Assembly: GCF_018847375.1 (NCBI RefSeq)
Contig: NZ_CP072036.1
Span: 2,985,080 to 3,049,079 of the forward strand
DNA length: 64,000 bases
Source: Akkermansia massiliensis
Lineage (GTDB): Bacteria; Verrucomicrobiota; Verrucomicrobiia; Verrucomicrobiales; Akkermansiaceae
Direction of reading: 5' to 3'
Shown here: in pieces, positions 36,151 through 44,576 of the stretch
Numbering within the stretch: position 1 is the first letter of the stretch
Layout of the letters: the number at the start of each line of letters is the position of its first letter
Notes under the pieces: model-generated
What the model was told of the DNA's origin: nothing
The model's database searches: none
The model's input: the letters and a program-made list of their open reading frames with translations, nothing else
Program-made: the position numbers and the translations under genes

Positions 36151-38406
36151 TTAAAGTTTAATCCATTGCGGGCAGAAAATGTCCTGCTCGTCCTCAATCT
36201 TTCCGGTAAACCACTGTTTTTGAATAAAAACCCTCTGCTGGTCTCCAAGCCATGCCCCCCACCAGGAAAAGGAGGAACAGGAAAGGACGAGTTCCTGCAT
36301 GGACGTCAATTCCCGGAGGGCGTCCAGCGTCCCATGCTCATCCATGACTATTTCAAAACGCGTTGCTTCCGGAACGCCCTCCATCAATTTCCGGGCCAAT
36401 TCCGGAGAATCGGAAAAGACGACCAGCTTACTGATGTTGCCGGAAAGCCTCCGTAAAGCTTCATTAAGAAAGGGAACATCCGGCGTATGGTACATGTCTG
36501 TACGGTCAAGATAGTCCCCCATCCTTATATGAACGCCGGCCACGCCCTCCTGGACGGGAGCAATAAGAGGAGCAAACAGGGAACGGATTTCTTCCGCAAC
36601 ATCCTTGAAATACCGCTCACTCTGGAAATACCCTCTCAAGGCGCCGTAGCGAACCGTTTCAGGAATGGGATGGTAGGAAAATCCGGGTTCCCTGTATGTC
36701 ACGGGATCGTTATAACCGCCGTCCGGGCACAGCGAACAGGCCTCACCCAGATAAGTCATCAGCTCCCAGGTCTCGGAACTGTATCTCCAGGGAATACGGC
36801 ATCCCACACCCAGCCGGAGAGCATGCGCATAGGCAGCAGCTATCTGGAACAGATGATTGCACGTACGCGAGCCGGGCATAAACTGCGTCGTGACGTAACC
36901 GGGAGATGCCGGAACAGAAGCGGGACGCAAGGATAAAAATTTACCGGTAACAGTCTTCTGCGGTTTCCGGGCATCCAGGCAAACCGTGCCCAGCAGGTCA
37001 AAAGGATGTTCATCCCTGTCGGATCGCCTTTCAAGACACTGAAGGTGCAAATGGCGGGAATTACCCGGAGCATGCTGGGAAACCTGGAACCCCAGCTCTT
37101 CCAAAACATAACTCAGGAAATCGGCAGACCACAGGGATTGTTGCTTGTAGACTTCCATAAATGCACACAAATCATTCTCCGGAGTGTGATTTCCTTTCCC
37201 CTGTTTCTTCATGTATTGCCTGAACGCGGGCGTCATCACCCCGCGCATCAGGCGCACGTCCCGGAAACTTAATCGTAAGATTCCTCCGGGTTTTAGAGCA
37301 CGGAAGGCTTCCGTGAAAAATCGGCAGGCCTCTGCAGGCGTTACTGTTCCAATGACATGCTCCAGATAAAAAGCGTCTACGGAATCGTCCTTCCACGGGA
37401 GCGGCCTGGTAATATCATAATTGGGAGCGTCCAGATTCAACCAGCCATTCAACCTCCGGGTGCCGCACCCCAAATGGATATACAGCAGAGGAGATTGGTC
37501 CATGATTTCCACGTTGCCGGAAGAAAGGCGGCGTTCAGCCCATAACCGGGCCAGGGACGGCATGTCCGGCCGCTGGAATATCTCCGTTTCAGATCCGATA
37601 AACCGTTCTCCCTCCAAAAGGAGCTGCTCCATAGGCCACATCTGCCATCTCAGCTTCAGTTCACCCTTGGAGCCAATGCTCCACCAGCCATAGCAGGAAG
37701 TATCCCGTCTCCTGAACGCCCCGTTGGAATAAAACAGCATTTCCCCTTTCCAATGAAGATGAACAACATCGCACACAGCGGAGGGAATTTTGTAATTAAA
37801 CGAATACAGGGCCTGCATGATGTCGGGAGAACACCAGTGGGCCGTTACCATGTCATTATCCCGTTCCGGGTAATAAACATTGGACATGTAAAGCCGTTTC
37901 GTGGATTTCAAGCGGCCTTCGAGCCTGCCTGCCAGTTCACCTACGATCACATCCTCTGCCCCGCATTCCGCAAAACCCGGCGCATTCACCAGCTTTTCCA
38001 CCATGCTGCGCTTCAGCAGGTAGCCCGCCCCTCCGCTCGGTGAATTGCGAAGCGCAACCATCGCATCCCCAATCAGATCATAATCTTCATCTATCAAGGA
38101 GGTCAACCGGCTCAATTCCAAATACGTATCGTCATCACATTTAAAGAGCCATTCAAATTCGTAATTCTCCAGCGCGTAACGAAAGAAGGATTTCACTTTT
38201 GCGGGGAGCTCGTTGTAGCCATCGGGCGCATCAAGCCCCACCGTATCTTCTTCTTCCCCCTCCGGAACCCGGTTTCCTCCTACAAAGAACATGCATTCAA
38301 CGTTCTGCGCGGGATGGGCCAGCCAGGTAGACCTTACCGCTTTCCGTTTATCTCCCGTTCCATGGCATGAACAAATGCCTACGACAATATTTGTTTTCTT
38401 TTTCAT
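36151..38406 (-). CDS. GT31-like galactosyltransferase - methyltransferase - GT11 alpha-1,2-fucosyltransferase fusion
   Basis: A 751-residue protein. Residues about 6-215 resemble beta-1,3-galactosyltransferases (GT31): GICSCHGTGDKRKAVRSTW (the R..R.TW motif) and WLFKCDDDTYLEL (DxD). A degenerate WG module follows near 217-271 (LKLRWQMWPMEQL). Residues about 306-465 are a class I SAM methyltransferase (LLYIHLGCGTRRLNGWLNLD, FRALKPGGILRLSF). Residues about 505-751 are GT11, with the HxRxGDY donor motif (GVHIRMGDYLDRTDMYH), VVFSDSPELARKL and SCSSFSWWGAWLG. GT11 enzymes make the H antigen. The start MKKKTNIVVGICS has a GGGAGG Shine-Dalgarno seven bases away, deciding against an ATG 15 bases upstream. 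Confidence 0.87.
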   Translation of the reverse strand: MKKKTNIVVGICSCHGTGDKRKAVRSTWLAHPAQNVECMFFVGGNRVPEGEEEDTVGLDAPDGYNELPAKVKSFFRYALENYEFEWLFKCDDDTYLELSRLTSLIDEDYDLIGDAMVALRNSPSGGAGYLLKRSMVEKLVNAPGFAECGAEDVIVGELAGRLEGRLKSTKRLYMSNVYYPERDNDMVTAHWCSPDIMQALYSFNYKIPSAVCDVVHLHWKGEMLFYSNGAFRRRDTSCYGWWSIGSKGELKLRWQMWPMEQLLLEGERFIGSETEIFQRPDMPSLARLWAERRLSSGNVEIMDQSPLLYIHLGCGTRRLNGWLNLDAPNYDITRPLPWKDDSVDAFYLEHVIGTVTPAEACRFFTEAFRALKPGGILRLSFRDVRLMRGVMTPAFRQYMKKQGKGNHTPENDLCAFMEVYKQQSLWSADFLSYVLEELGFQVSQHAPGNSRHLHLQCLERRSDRDEHPFDLLGTVCLDARKPQKTVTGKFLSLRPASVPASPGYVTTQFMPGSRTCNHLFQIAAAYAHALRLGVGCRIPWRYSSETWELMTYLGEACSLCPDGGYNDPVTYREPGFSYHPIPETVRYGALRGYFQSERYFKDVAEEIRSLFAPLIAPVQEGVAGVHIRMGDYLDRTDMYHTPDVPFLNEALRRLSGNISKLVVFSDSPELARKLMEGVPEATRFEIVMDEHGTLDALRELTSMQELVLSCSSFSWWGAWLGDQQRVFIQKQWFTGKIEDEQDIFCPQWIKL

Positions 38407-38423
38407 GGTTTTTCCTCCCATTT

Positions 38424-39470
38424 CTAAGCCGGCAGTTTTTCCACCGCGTCAAAGACTTCCTCCCAGCTGGCTACAGACGCTTCCAGCCCTCCAAGCTCCA
38501 GTCCACGCTCCCGCGCCGCGTGGGCCATGTCGGACCTCAGGTTGGGTTCGTAGGCCATCTTGCTGGCGTAGTAGATAAAATCCCTTTCATGGTCGCACAG
38601 CCATCCGGTCTTGCCATGCTCCACCATCTGCCTCCAGCCTCCACGGTTGTCCACCACAAGCACGCTTCCGCTGGCCATGGATTCAAAACCGACACGCGGC
38701 CAGTTCTCCGTCGTGTCCGTCGGTTGGAGCACGATTTGGCAGTGCTTGTAAAAGTCCTGCTGGCTCACCTCCCTCTGGTCGCGGGCCGTGCGTATCCAAC
38801 TGTAAGGCTCTCCGATTTTCTCCCGGCTCCTCTGGTCAAACCCCAGAAAAAGGCCACGCTTGAAGACAGGCGCCACGAAATATTCATAAATATGGAGCGT
38901 ATTGGCCGCAAATTTGTCCGCGTCCTGGCGCGAGATGCGCCCGCAGCCGAAGTATTCCTGCGTCCTCTCCTCAATGAAAGGGAAGGATTCGTTGTGGAAG
39001 TAAGGCTTGAACGTCATGAAAGCAATGGTAGGGTCGTCGTTGCAGCGCTTGAGCAGGGGCATGTTCTTCTGCCTGACTTCCTCGTTCTGGTAAAGGAACA
39101 TGGCAATGAGCCCCTGCTTCATGAGTTCCTTTTCCTTGTTGAAAAGCCAGGTCATGCAGTTGACAAAGATGGTGCGTTTGGTGCGCTGGCGAATGGCGGG
39201 CATGTTTTCCAGAAATTCTCCGTTGCAAAATCCGATGATGGCATCCCCTTCCTGCAGGACTGTCCAGTCATTGGGAGCGTGGATATGGACGCCCAGACGG
39301 ATCATTTCCAAATAAAGGGCTTCATTTTCAAATCCGCCGTTGGTGGGGATGATATGCACGTCAATACCCATGTGGAGCCAGACCAGAATCTGGTGGTGGA
39401 GTTCGGTTCCCGCGCCCCCGTAGAGACTGGGGAACCCGTTGACATAGATCTTTTTCAATGTGGTGCTCAT
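38424..39470 (-). CDS. GT4-type glycosyltransferase
   Basis: A 348-residue GT-B enzyme and the first gene of the glycan locus. The N-terminus YVNGFPSLYGGAGTELHH has the glycine-rich acceptor loop. The GT4 donor-site motif with spaced Glu residues is in NWPRVGFESMASGSVLVVDN followed by GGWRQMVEHGKTGWL. No signal peptide or membrane segment is seen. Its stop is 18 bp before the next start, so it shares the transcript. Sugar specificity is not predictable. The upstream 250 bp (39471-39720) should hold the locus promoter; no clear -35/-10 pair stands out. Confidence 0.85.
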   Translation of the reverse strand: MSTTLKKIYVNGFPSLYGGAGTELHHQILVWLHMGIDVHIIPTNGGFENEALYLEMIRLGVHIHAPNDWTVLQEGDAIIGFCNGEFLENMPAIRQRTKRTIFVNCMTWLFNKEKELMKQGLIAMFLYQNEEVRQKNMPLLKRCNDDPTIAFMTFKPYFHNESFPFIEERTQEYFGCGRISRQDADKFAANTLHIYEYFVAPVFKRGLFLGFDQRSREKIGEPYSWIRTARDQREVSQQDFYKHCQIVLQPTDTTENWPRVGFESMASGSVLVVDNRGGWRQMVEHGKTGWLCDHERDFIYYASKMAYEPNLRSDMAHAARERGLELGGLEASVASWEEVFDAVEKLPA

Positions 39471-39720
39471 GAAATAATGGAGTTAGATGTTGAACGAATT
39501 CATTGATGGACGCTAGCACGCTGCCTTTTAAGCTGGCAATGGGTAAATTTTGAAAATATGGCAAAGAAATACGTGCCACCGGAGAAGAATCCCCTCCCTT
39601 TTCCCACGTTGCCATCCGCCTCAAAAACTCACCAAATATCATAACGTTCCCGACGTGTTTACGTTGCTGGTTTTTGATTCATGGTAGTCGCAACCATTGA
39701 ACAAACATCATTTCATTACC

Positions 39721-40015
39721 ATGAACAACACTTTCAATATCGGCGCCATGGACACCGTCTATCCCTTCATTCCCATGTACCCCAACGGACAGCCCCAGGG
39801 CAACTTCCTGGTCAACGGACTCTCCGCTCCCGTCCTTATCCCCAAACGAACTGCTTCCAACAACACCCGGCACGAATAGTCCGGATACCTCAAGGTCATG
39901 GCTCCCGCCACCTGTTTTCTCCACCTTCACGCCCACTCCTCCATCTCCCTTTCCATCCCCACCAAGGATCTGGAACTCTCCACGGAGCCGGGTTCAGACG
40001 CATGGTATAACCGAA
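39721..40015 (+). pseudogene. N-terminal remnant of an Rhs/YD-repeat-type surface protein
   Basis: One frame reads MNNTFNIGAMDTVYPFIPMY, then NGLSAPVLIPKRTASNNTRHE, a TAG stop at 39877, and continues SGYLKVMAPATCFLHLHAHS and SISLSIPTKDLELS. The post-stop part resembles a PA14-like strand pattern (sGYlkv.aP.t..fhL.a..si.lsi). The coding look on both sides of the stop suggests one inactivated gene. After about 40015 the sequence turns very AT-rich (40016-40150) with no gene. Its match to the YD-repeat gene just downstream is inferred from position and composition. Confidence 0.55.
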
Positions 40016-40154
40016 CATCATTGCTTATATTAATTTTATTATTTATTTTAAATATATTATATTTTTTATAAGTATTTTATTATATGATGAAGAAAATCAA
40101 AATTTGAGTAAATATTATAGCTTGCACTCTTTCTCTTATTTTCATGATTATAGC

Positions 40155-40443
40155 ATCTTCAATGTGCTGGGTGAAGCCGTGGACGAACGCGGCGCGCTCT
40201 CCTGCTCCGGCATGAAAAGCATTCACCGCAGCGCTCCGCCGCTGGACGAGCAATCCACCAGCACGGAAGTGCTGGAAACGGGCATCAAAGTAATCGACCT
40301 CATCTGCCCTTTCGCAAAATCGGCGCCTTCGGCGGCGCGGGAGGGGGGAACGCACCCGTGAAGGGAACGACTTGTACAATGAAATGATAGAATCCGGCGT
40401 GATTAACCTGGAAAAGCCGGAGGAATCCAAGGTGGCCCTGGTC
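40155..40443 (+). pseudogene. atpD: Decayed fragment of ATP synthase beta subunit gene
   Basis: Translation gives [18 protein letters not shown], then [20 protein letters not shown] and [14 protein letters not shown], an unmistakable F1-beta segment. The next part keeps [27 protein letters not shown] and [14 protein letters not shown], but in different frames: bases are missing at AK-IG and the entire Walker A segment (normally GVGKTV...) between FGGAG and GERTREG is lost. The match stops at about 40443, where YD-repeat coding begins in frame. It cannot make a working subunit. It is most likely debris from recombination that joined an atpD copy to the Rhs gene. Confidence 0.85.
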
Positions 40444-41448
40444 ATTGATGGTTTTACAGTGAGCCAGACGAACCATGCGGGCATTCATTCCTCGCAGGAA
40501 CGCTCCTATACCTCTACAGGCATGATTCTGCATCAGACGGATGCCCGGGGCAATGCCACAACGATTGAAACTGACTTAGACGGACGACCAGTCAAATCCA
40601 CGGATGCAGCCGGCAACGTAACCACCACCAGCTACCTGCCCTGCTGCGATGCTGTGGCTTCCATCACCGATTCCATGGGAGGTACTACTTGCTATTCCTA
40701 CGACATCCAGGGAAGAAAGATAGCCGAATACGGCACGTCCCTCCAGCCGGCCAGTTTCGCCTACGATGAAGCCGATCGTATGGTCTCACTGACTACTTTC
40801 AGGGTGGACGAAGGGGACATCATCACTGATCCTTCCGGCCGCGCCGACGGGGACACTACCACCTGGCTCTACGACGAGGCCACGGGAATGGAACTGAAGA
40901 AAACCTATGCCGACGGCTCCTGCGTTCTCAGAACCTACGACCAGTTCAACCGTCCGGAAACCGTCACCAAGGCCAGAGGCATTGTCACGACGTACGCCTA
41001 TGCTCCATTGACAGGAGAACTTGTCTCCGTCTCCCACAGCGACGATACTCCGGGATGGGAGTTCTCCTACAATCATCTCGGGCAGATGACTTTTATCCGG
41101 GACGCCTCCGGCCTCCGGGAACTTTCCCATGACAGTTACGGCAGAATGGTTCGGGACACTTCCTTTGGAACGGTAGAAAGCAGCCTTCAGGAAGACTTCG
41201 ACACGTTCGGACGTTCCACCGGCTACCGCCTCATGACCGGAACCCGCACGGTGCAGCACTCCCATCTTGACTACGATCGGAAAGGTGGCATGATTGGGAT
41301 GAATCTGGATGGTTTGGCCTCTTCCTTCACTTGGGAATACGATGAAACCAGCGGCTTCCTCAACCGGCTCACCTACCCCAACGGCATGGTTCGCAGCAAC
41401 ATCTATCTACCATCCCAAGCTCAACCTCGTGGCTTCCATTGGCTATGA
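40372..41448 (+). pseudogene. YD-repeat (Rhs) gene, segment 1 before first frameshift
   Basis: A 358-residue frame whose first 24 residues are atpD-derived and whose remainder is Rhs-type YD repeats: [60 protein letters not shown] and [12 protein letters not shown]. In whole Rhs proteins these wind into a shell that encloses a C-terminal toxin. The frame ends early because ATCT is tandemly duplicated near 41400 (ATCTATCT); removing one copy gives the run-on sequence [20 protein letters not shown]. Only a TTG-type start, inside the atpD part, is available, so the segment is probably not translated on its own. Confidence 0.8.
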
Positions 41449-41905
41449 GAAGCAGGGAAATGGAGGCATGGCCGCCGGCCATGAATACCAGTATGATGCC
41501 CTGACGCGTCCAGTTCAACGCCGGGACTCCTGGGATGGAACCACTCCTGCCACGCTAAGAGATTTTACCTACAATAGCCGCAGTGAATTGACTGGAGATC
41601 AACTCAGGGAGAGAGGCAGCTACAGCTACCGGTACGACAACATCGGCAACCGCAAGACTGCACGGGAACTGGAGGAAGAAGTATCCTACAATGCCAACCG
41701 GCTCAACCAGTACACGGACATTACCAGAAATACGGAACCATTCATTCCCACTTACGATGCAGACGGTAATCAGACCAGGATCAAGACCTCGACAGGCATT
41801 TGGAAAGTGAGCTATGATGCCAATGACCGCCCTGTGTTATTTTACTCAAGAAGACGGAAGAACCGTGATTACTTGCTCCTACGATTACCAGGGACGCCGC
41901 TTTGA
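41402..41905 (+). pseudogene. YD-repeat (Rhs) gene, segment 2 between frameshifts
   Basis: The reading frame continues as [18 protein letters not shown], then EYQYDALTRPVQRRDSWDGT, YRYDNIGNRKTARELEEEVS and YDANDRPV before drifting into nonsense (FYSRRRKNRDYLLL). A one-base insertion near 41839 (GTGTTATTTT in place of GTGTATTTT) explains this: correcting it yields DRPVYFTQEDGRTVITCSY, joining segment 3. So the gene carries two independent frameshifts. Confidence 0.78.
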
Positions 41906-43172
41906 GAAAAAAGTAGCAGTTAATGGTTCAACTGTCAGCCATGCATGGTATCTATACCAGGGCTATTTGCAAATAGCTGAACTGGATTTGATGCGTCCTT
42001 CTTACAGACTTGTGAAGACCTATCTGTGGGATCCTACAGAATCGACTGCTACGCGCATCCTGATGATGACCAACTGGAAGGAGGATGGAACAAGTGTCAA
42101 CGAGCATCTTTACTTCATGCATGATATGCTCAAAAACGTCACTTCCATCTTCGACTGTAAGCAGACGCGAAGGGCGCGCTATGAATATGCCTCCCTTGGA
42201 GCCCTAATCACGGCGCAGGGCGACAGGGCTCAGGAAAACAAGTTCAGGTTTTCCTGCGAGTTCATGGACGACGAGCTTGGCCTGATCTACTACAATTACC
42301 GCTACCTGAATCCTACAGATGGCAGGTGGATTAACAGGGATCTTATTCGGGAATACGGAGGACGAAACTTATATGGATTTATCAAAAATAGAATTTTTAA
42401 ACAACTTGATTATCTTGGTCTATATATATTAATTAATGCTACTGAATCTGTAAAATACATATATCATGATGGACTGGTTTTTCCTTCAAATTTGTCAGAT
42501 GCCTATGAAGGAACAATAGGTCATTGTCCAAAATGCGGATGTGTGTTAGTATGGATCCATGGTTATAATACTACTCTAGCAGAAGCGATGACAAGATTTG
42601 AAGTGGTTGAAAAAGCTTATAAGAGTTCGGAAGGAAAATGCGATGTTTATGGGTTTGCGTGGAACGGGAATCCTGGTGCTTCAAACTTTAAAGACGCGGT
42701 AAAAGGTTCTAGATTTACAGGATCAGGTGCATTTTCTCATTTTCTTAGAGATTTAAAAGCCAAATGTCCTAACATAAAAGTACATATCGGAACTCATAGC
42801 TTAGGAGCTGGAGTAGCTCTTGAAGCATTGGCTCATGGGGAAGATATCGGCAATATAGGCAATGTTTTCTTGGCCAATCCTGCAGTTGACAATGAGTCTC
42901 TGGAACCAGGAGAAGAATTTGAAAAAGCTCCTGCTAATGCTGATTCTATTCATTTAGCAATCAGCAAAGAAGATGATATTTTAGAATTCGTTTATCCACT
43001 TTCTGAATTCAATGTGGCTCTGGGAGAGAATGGCCCAGATCATCCCGAAAATGTGCCAGCAAATGTAATAACTCATGATTTTACGAATGACTTTGGCGAC
43101 AACCATGGCGCTGTTTATATCCCTTCTAATAATTCGAATTTTTGGAATATAGCCAGCGGATTATTTAAATGA
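41814..43172 (+). CDS. Rhs core C-terminus with alpha/beta-hydrolase (DUF900-like) toxin tip
   Basis: A 452-residue frame forming the 3' end of the broken Rhs gene. Residues about 10-205 finish the YD repeats and the RHS core, ending YYNYRYLNPTDGRWINRD and LDYLGL, after which polymorphic toxins normally diverge. The tip (about 205-452) is an alpha/beta hydrolase: oxyanion HG at 249-250 (VWIHGYNTT), nucleophile elbow GTHSLGAG with Ser329, candidate Asp387/388 and His431 (GDNHGAVYIP). DUF900-like serine esterases and lipase effectors share this layout. Base composition drops sharply to AT-rich from about 42370, exactly at the core-tip boundary, as for horizontally exchanged toxin tips. Whether it is translated after the frameshifts is unclear. 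Confidence 0.72.
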   Translation: MMPMTALCYFTQEDGRTVITCSYDYQGRRFEKKVAVNGSTVSHAWYLYQGYLQIAELDLMRPSYRLVKTYLWDPTESTATRILMMTNWKEDGTSVNEHLYFMHDMLKNVTSIFDCKQTRRARYEYASLGALITAQGDRAQENKFRFSCEFMDDELGLIYYNYRYLNPTDGRWINRDLIREYGGRNLYGFIKNRIFKQLDYLGLYILINATESVKYIYHDGLVFPSNLSDAYEGTIGHCPKCGCVLVWIHGYNTTLAEAMTRFEVVEKAYKSSEGKCDVYGFAWNGNPGASNFKDAVKGSRFTGSGAFSHFLRDLKAKCPNIKVHIGTHSLGAGVALEALAHGEDIGNIGNVFLANPAVDNESLEPGEEFEKAPANADSIHLAISKEDDILEFVYPLSEFNVALGENGPDHPENVPANVITHDFTNDFGDNHGAVYIPSNNSNFWNIASGLFK

Positions 43173-43217
43173 TGAATAAATTACGCATTTCTCATAATTT
43201 AATTATGCTAGTTTTCT

Positions 43218-43871
43218 ATGAAAATAAAAAAAATGAACAATAAATTGGGAATAGTAAAATTTCTGGTTGGAGTTAGTATATTTATAATTACATTATTCAT
43301 ATTTTTTCCTCTTCCGTTGGTTTATACCTGTCTTTATATCAAATATAGCGTAAATCCATCCGACATAACCCCAGAAGTTTTTGAAAAAACAGTTGATAAG
43401 AAACCAAAAGATTTACATAGCTTATTAAGCATTTTTCGTAAGAAAAGCACATCCATGAATCAATATCTTTCTAAAATGAAAAATATTGATGAAATCCGCG
43501 ATGACTTAAAGAAAGGAACGCCATACCTAATGAATAAGGTTAAATTTGATAAAATTAATTGGTTTTTTAGTGAAAAAGATAAAGAAAAAGTAAAATATAT
43601 ATACGACATCCCCCTCTTCTCAACATGGTCTCAAGCAGAGGGAATGGGTAATTATGATGCAGTTGGTTACTTTTTTCTTGATGATGAATTGAAAATTCTA
43701 GGATGGAGTATAGGATGTATGATATTAGGTTCCCAATATCTTGAGGGAAGAGCCACGCCTGATATTTATAAAGTGCATCCAAGTTATGTAATTCCGATAC
43801 ATATTTTTAATCCCAATGATTCTTTATTGAAGGCAGAAGAGTTATCCAAATTTGCTTGTTGTGTTAAATGA
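43218..43871 (+). CDS. Membrane-anchored protein, candidate toxin immunity
   Basis: A 217-residue AT-rich gene starting MKIKKMNNKLGIVKFLVG. One strong membrane segment is at about residues 15-40 (VSIFIITLFIFFPLPLVYTC), and the rest is Lys-rich and would face the periplasm. No family is recognised. It lies 45 bp after the toxin tip, on the same strand and with the same foreign composition. That position is where an immunity protein for a secreted lipase/esterase toxin is expected; this is inference from place alone. Confidence 0.6.
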   Translation: MKIKKMNNKLGIVKFLVGVSIFIITLFIFFPLPLVYTCLYIKYSVNPSDITPEVFEKTVDKKPKDLHSLLSIFRKKSTSMNQYLSKMKNIDEIRDDLKKGTPYLMNKVKFDKINWFFSEKDKEKVKYIYDIPLFSTWSQAEGMGNYDAVGYFFLDDELKILGWSIGCMILGSQYLEGRATPDIYKVHPSYVIPIHIFNPNDSLLKAEELSKFACCVK

Positions 43872-44031
43872 AAATTAAAGAAATATCATTCTGTAAAAGC
43901 TGTTTACAAATCATAAAATATTATTTACCTATTTTAAATATAACAAAAAATCTATGCATGATTCTTGTTTTTTTCATAAAAATCATCCACATGAACTTTA
44001 AAAACTACAAGTATATCATAAATTATTTAAC

Positions 44032-44556
44032 ATGAAAACTAATATTATATTCCTTTCGATTTTTTTAGCATTAAACTTATTAGGATCTTGTACATCCATA
44101 ACCCCCAAAAAAGAAGAAACAAGAAATCCCTATATTCCACCTTATTATCTACATTACAATACTCCTGCCTACATTGTAGGAAAAGATATGATTAGAAATT
44201 CATTACAATCATACTGGGATTTGTCGTCAAACATGACTCCACAACCAAATCTTAATCCGTATGATAAAAAATGGAATGGAAGCGAAGCAGCCCTTATGTT
44301 AGCGGCAGCTATCGGGGATATTGATACCATGAAGAAATTACTCGAATTAGGGGCTGATATTAATGTTGCTTCAAATGAAATGAAGCTACCCTCTATGACC
44401 TTTCCCTACAAAGAAACTGCCTTACATTATGCTGCTCGTACAGGACAAATAAGTGCCTACAATTTTCTGATTAAACAAGGAGCTAACCAGAATTTGAAAA
44501 ATACTGACAGAAAAACAGCCAAGCAATTACTGGAGGCTAAATTAAAAAATAATTAA
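44032..44556 (+). CDS. Ankyrin-repeat lipoprotein, candidate immunity protein
   Basis: A 174-residue protein with a lipoprotein signal (MKTNIIFLSIFLALNLLGSC; lipobox LLGSC). The second half carries two or three ankyrin repeats: EAALMLAAAIGDIDTMKKL then LELGADINVAS, and ETALHYAARTGQISAYNFLI then KQGANQNLKN. The gene is AT-rich like the toxin tip. Lipoprotein or periplasmic ankyrin-type immunity proteins are known for some phospholipase effectors, so pairing with the hydrolase tip is plausible. The 160 bp before it (43872-44031) is AT-rich with no gene. Confidence 0.68.
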   Translation: MKTNIIFLSIFLALNLLGSCTSITPKKEETRNPYIPPYYLHYNTPAYIVGKDMIRNSLQSYWDLSSNMTPQPNLNPYDKKWNGSEAALMLAAAIGDIDTMKKLLELGADINVASNEMKLPSMTFPYKETALHYAARTGQISAYNFLIKQGANQNLKNTDRKTAKQLLEAKLKNN

Positions 44557-44576
44557 AATTATCCTGTCTCTTCGGA

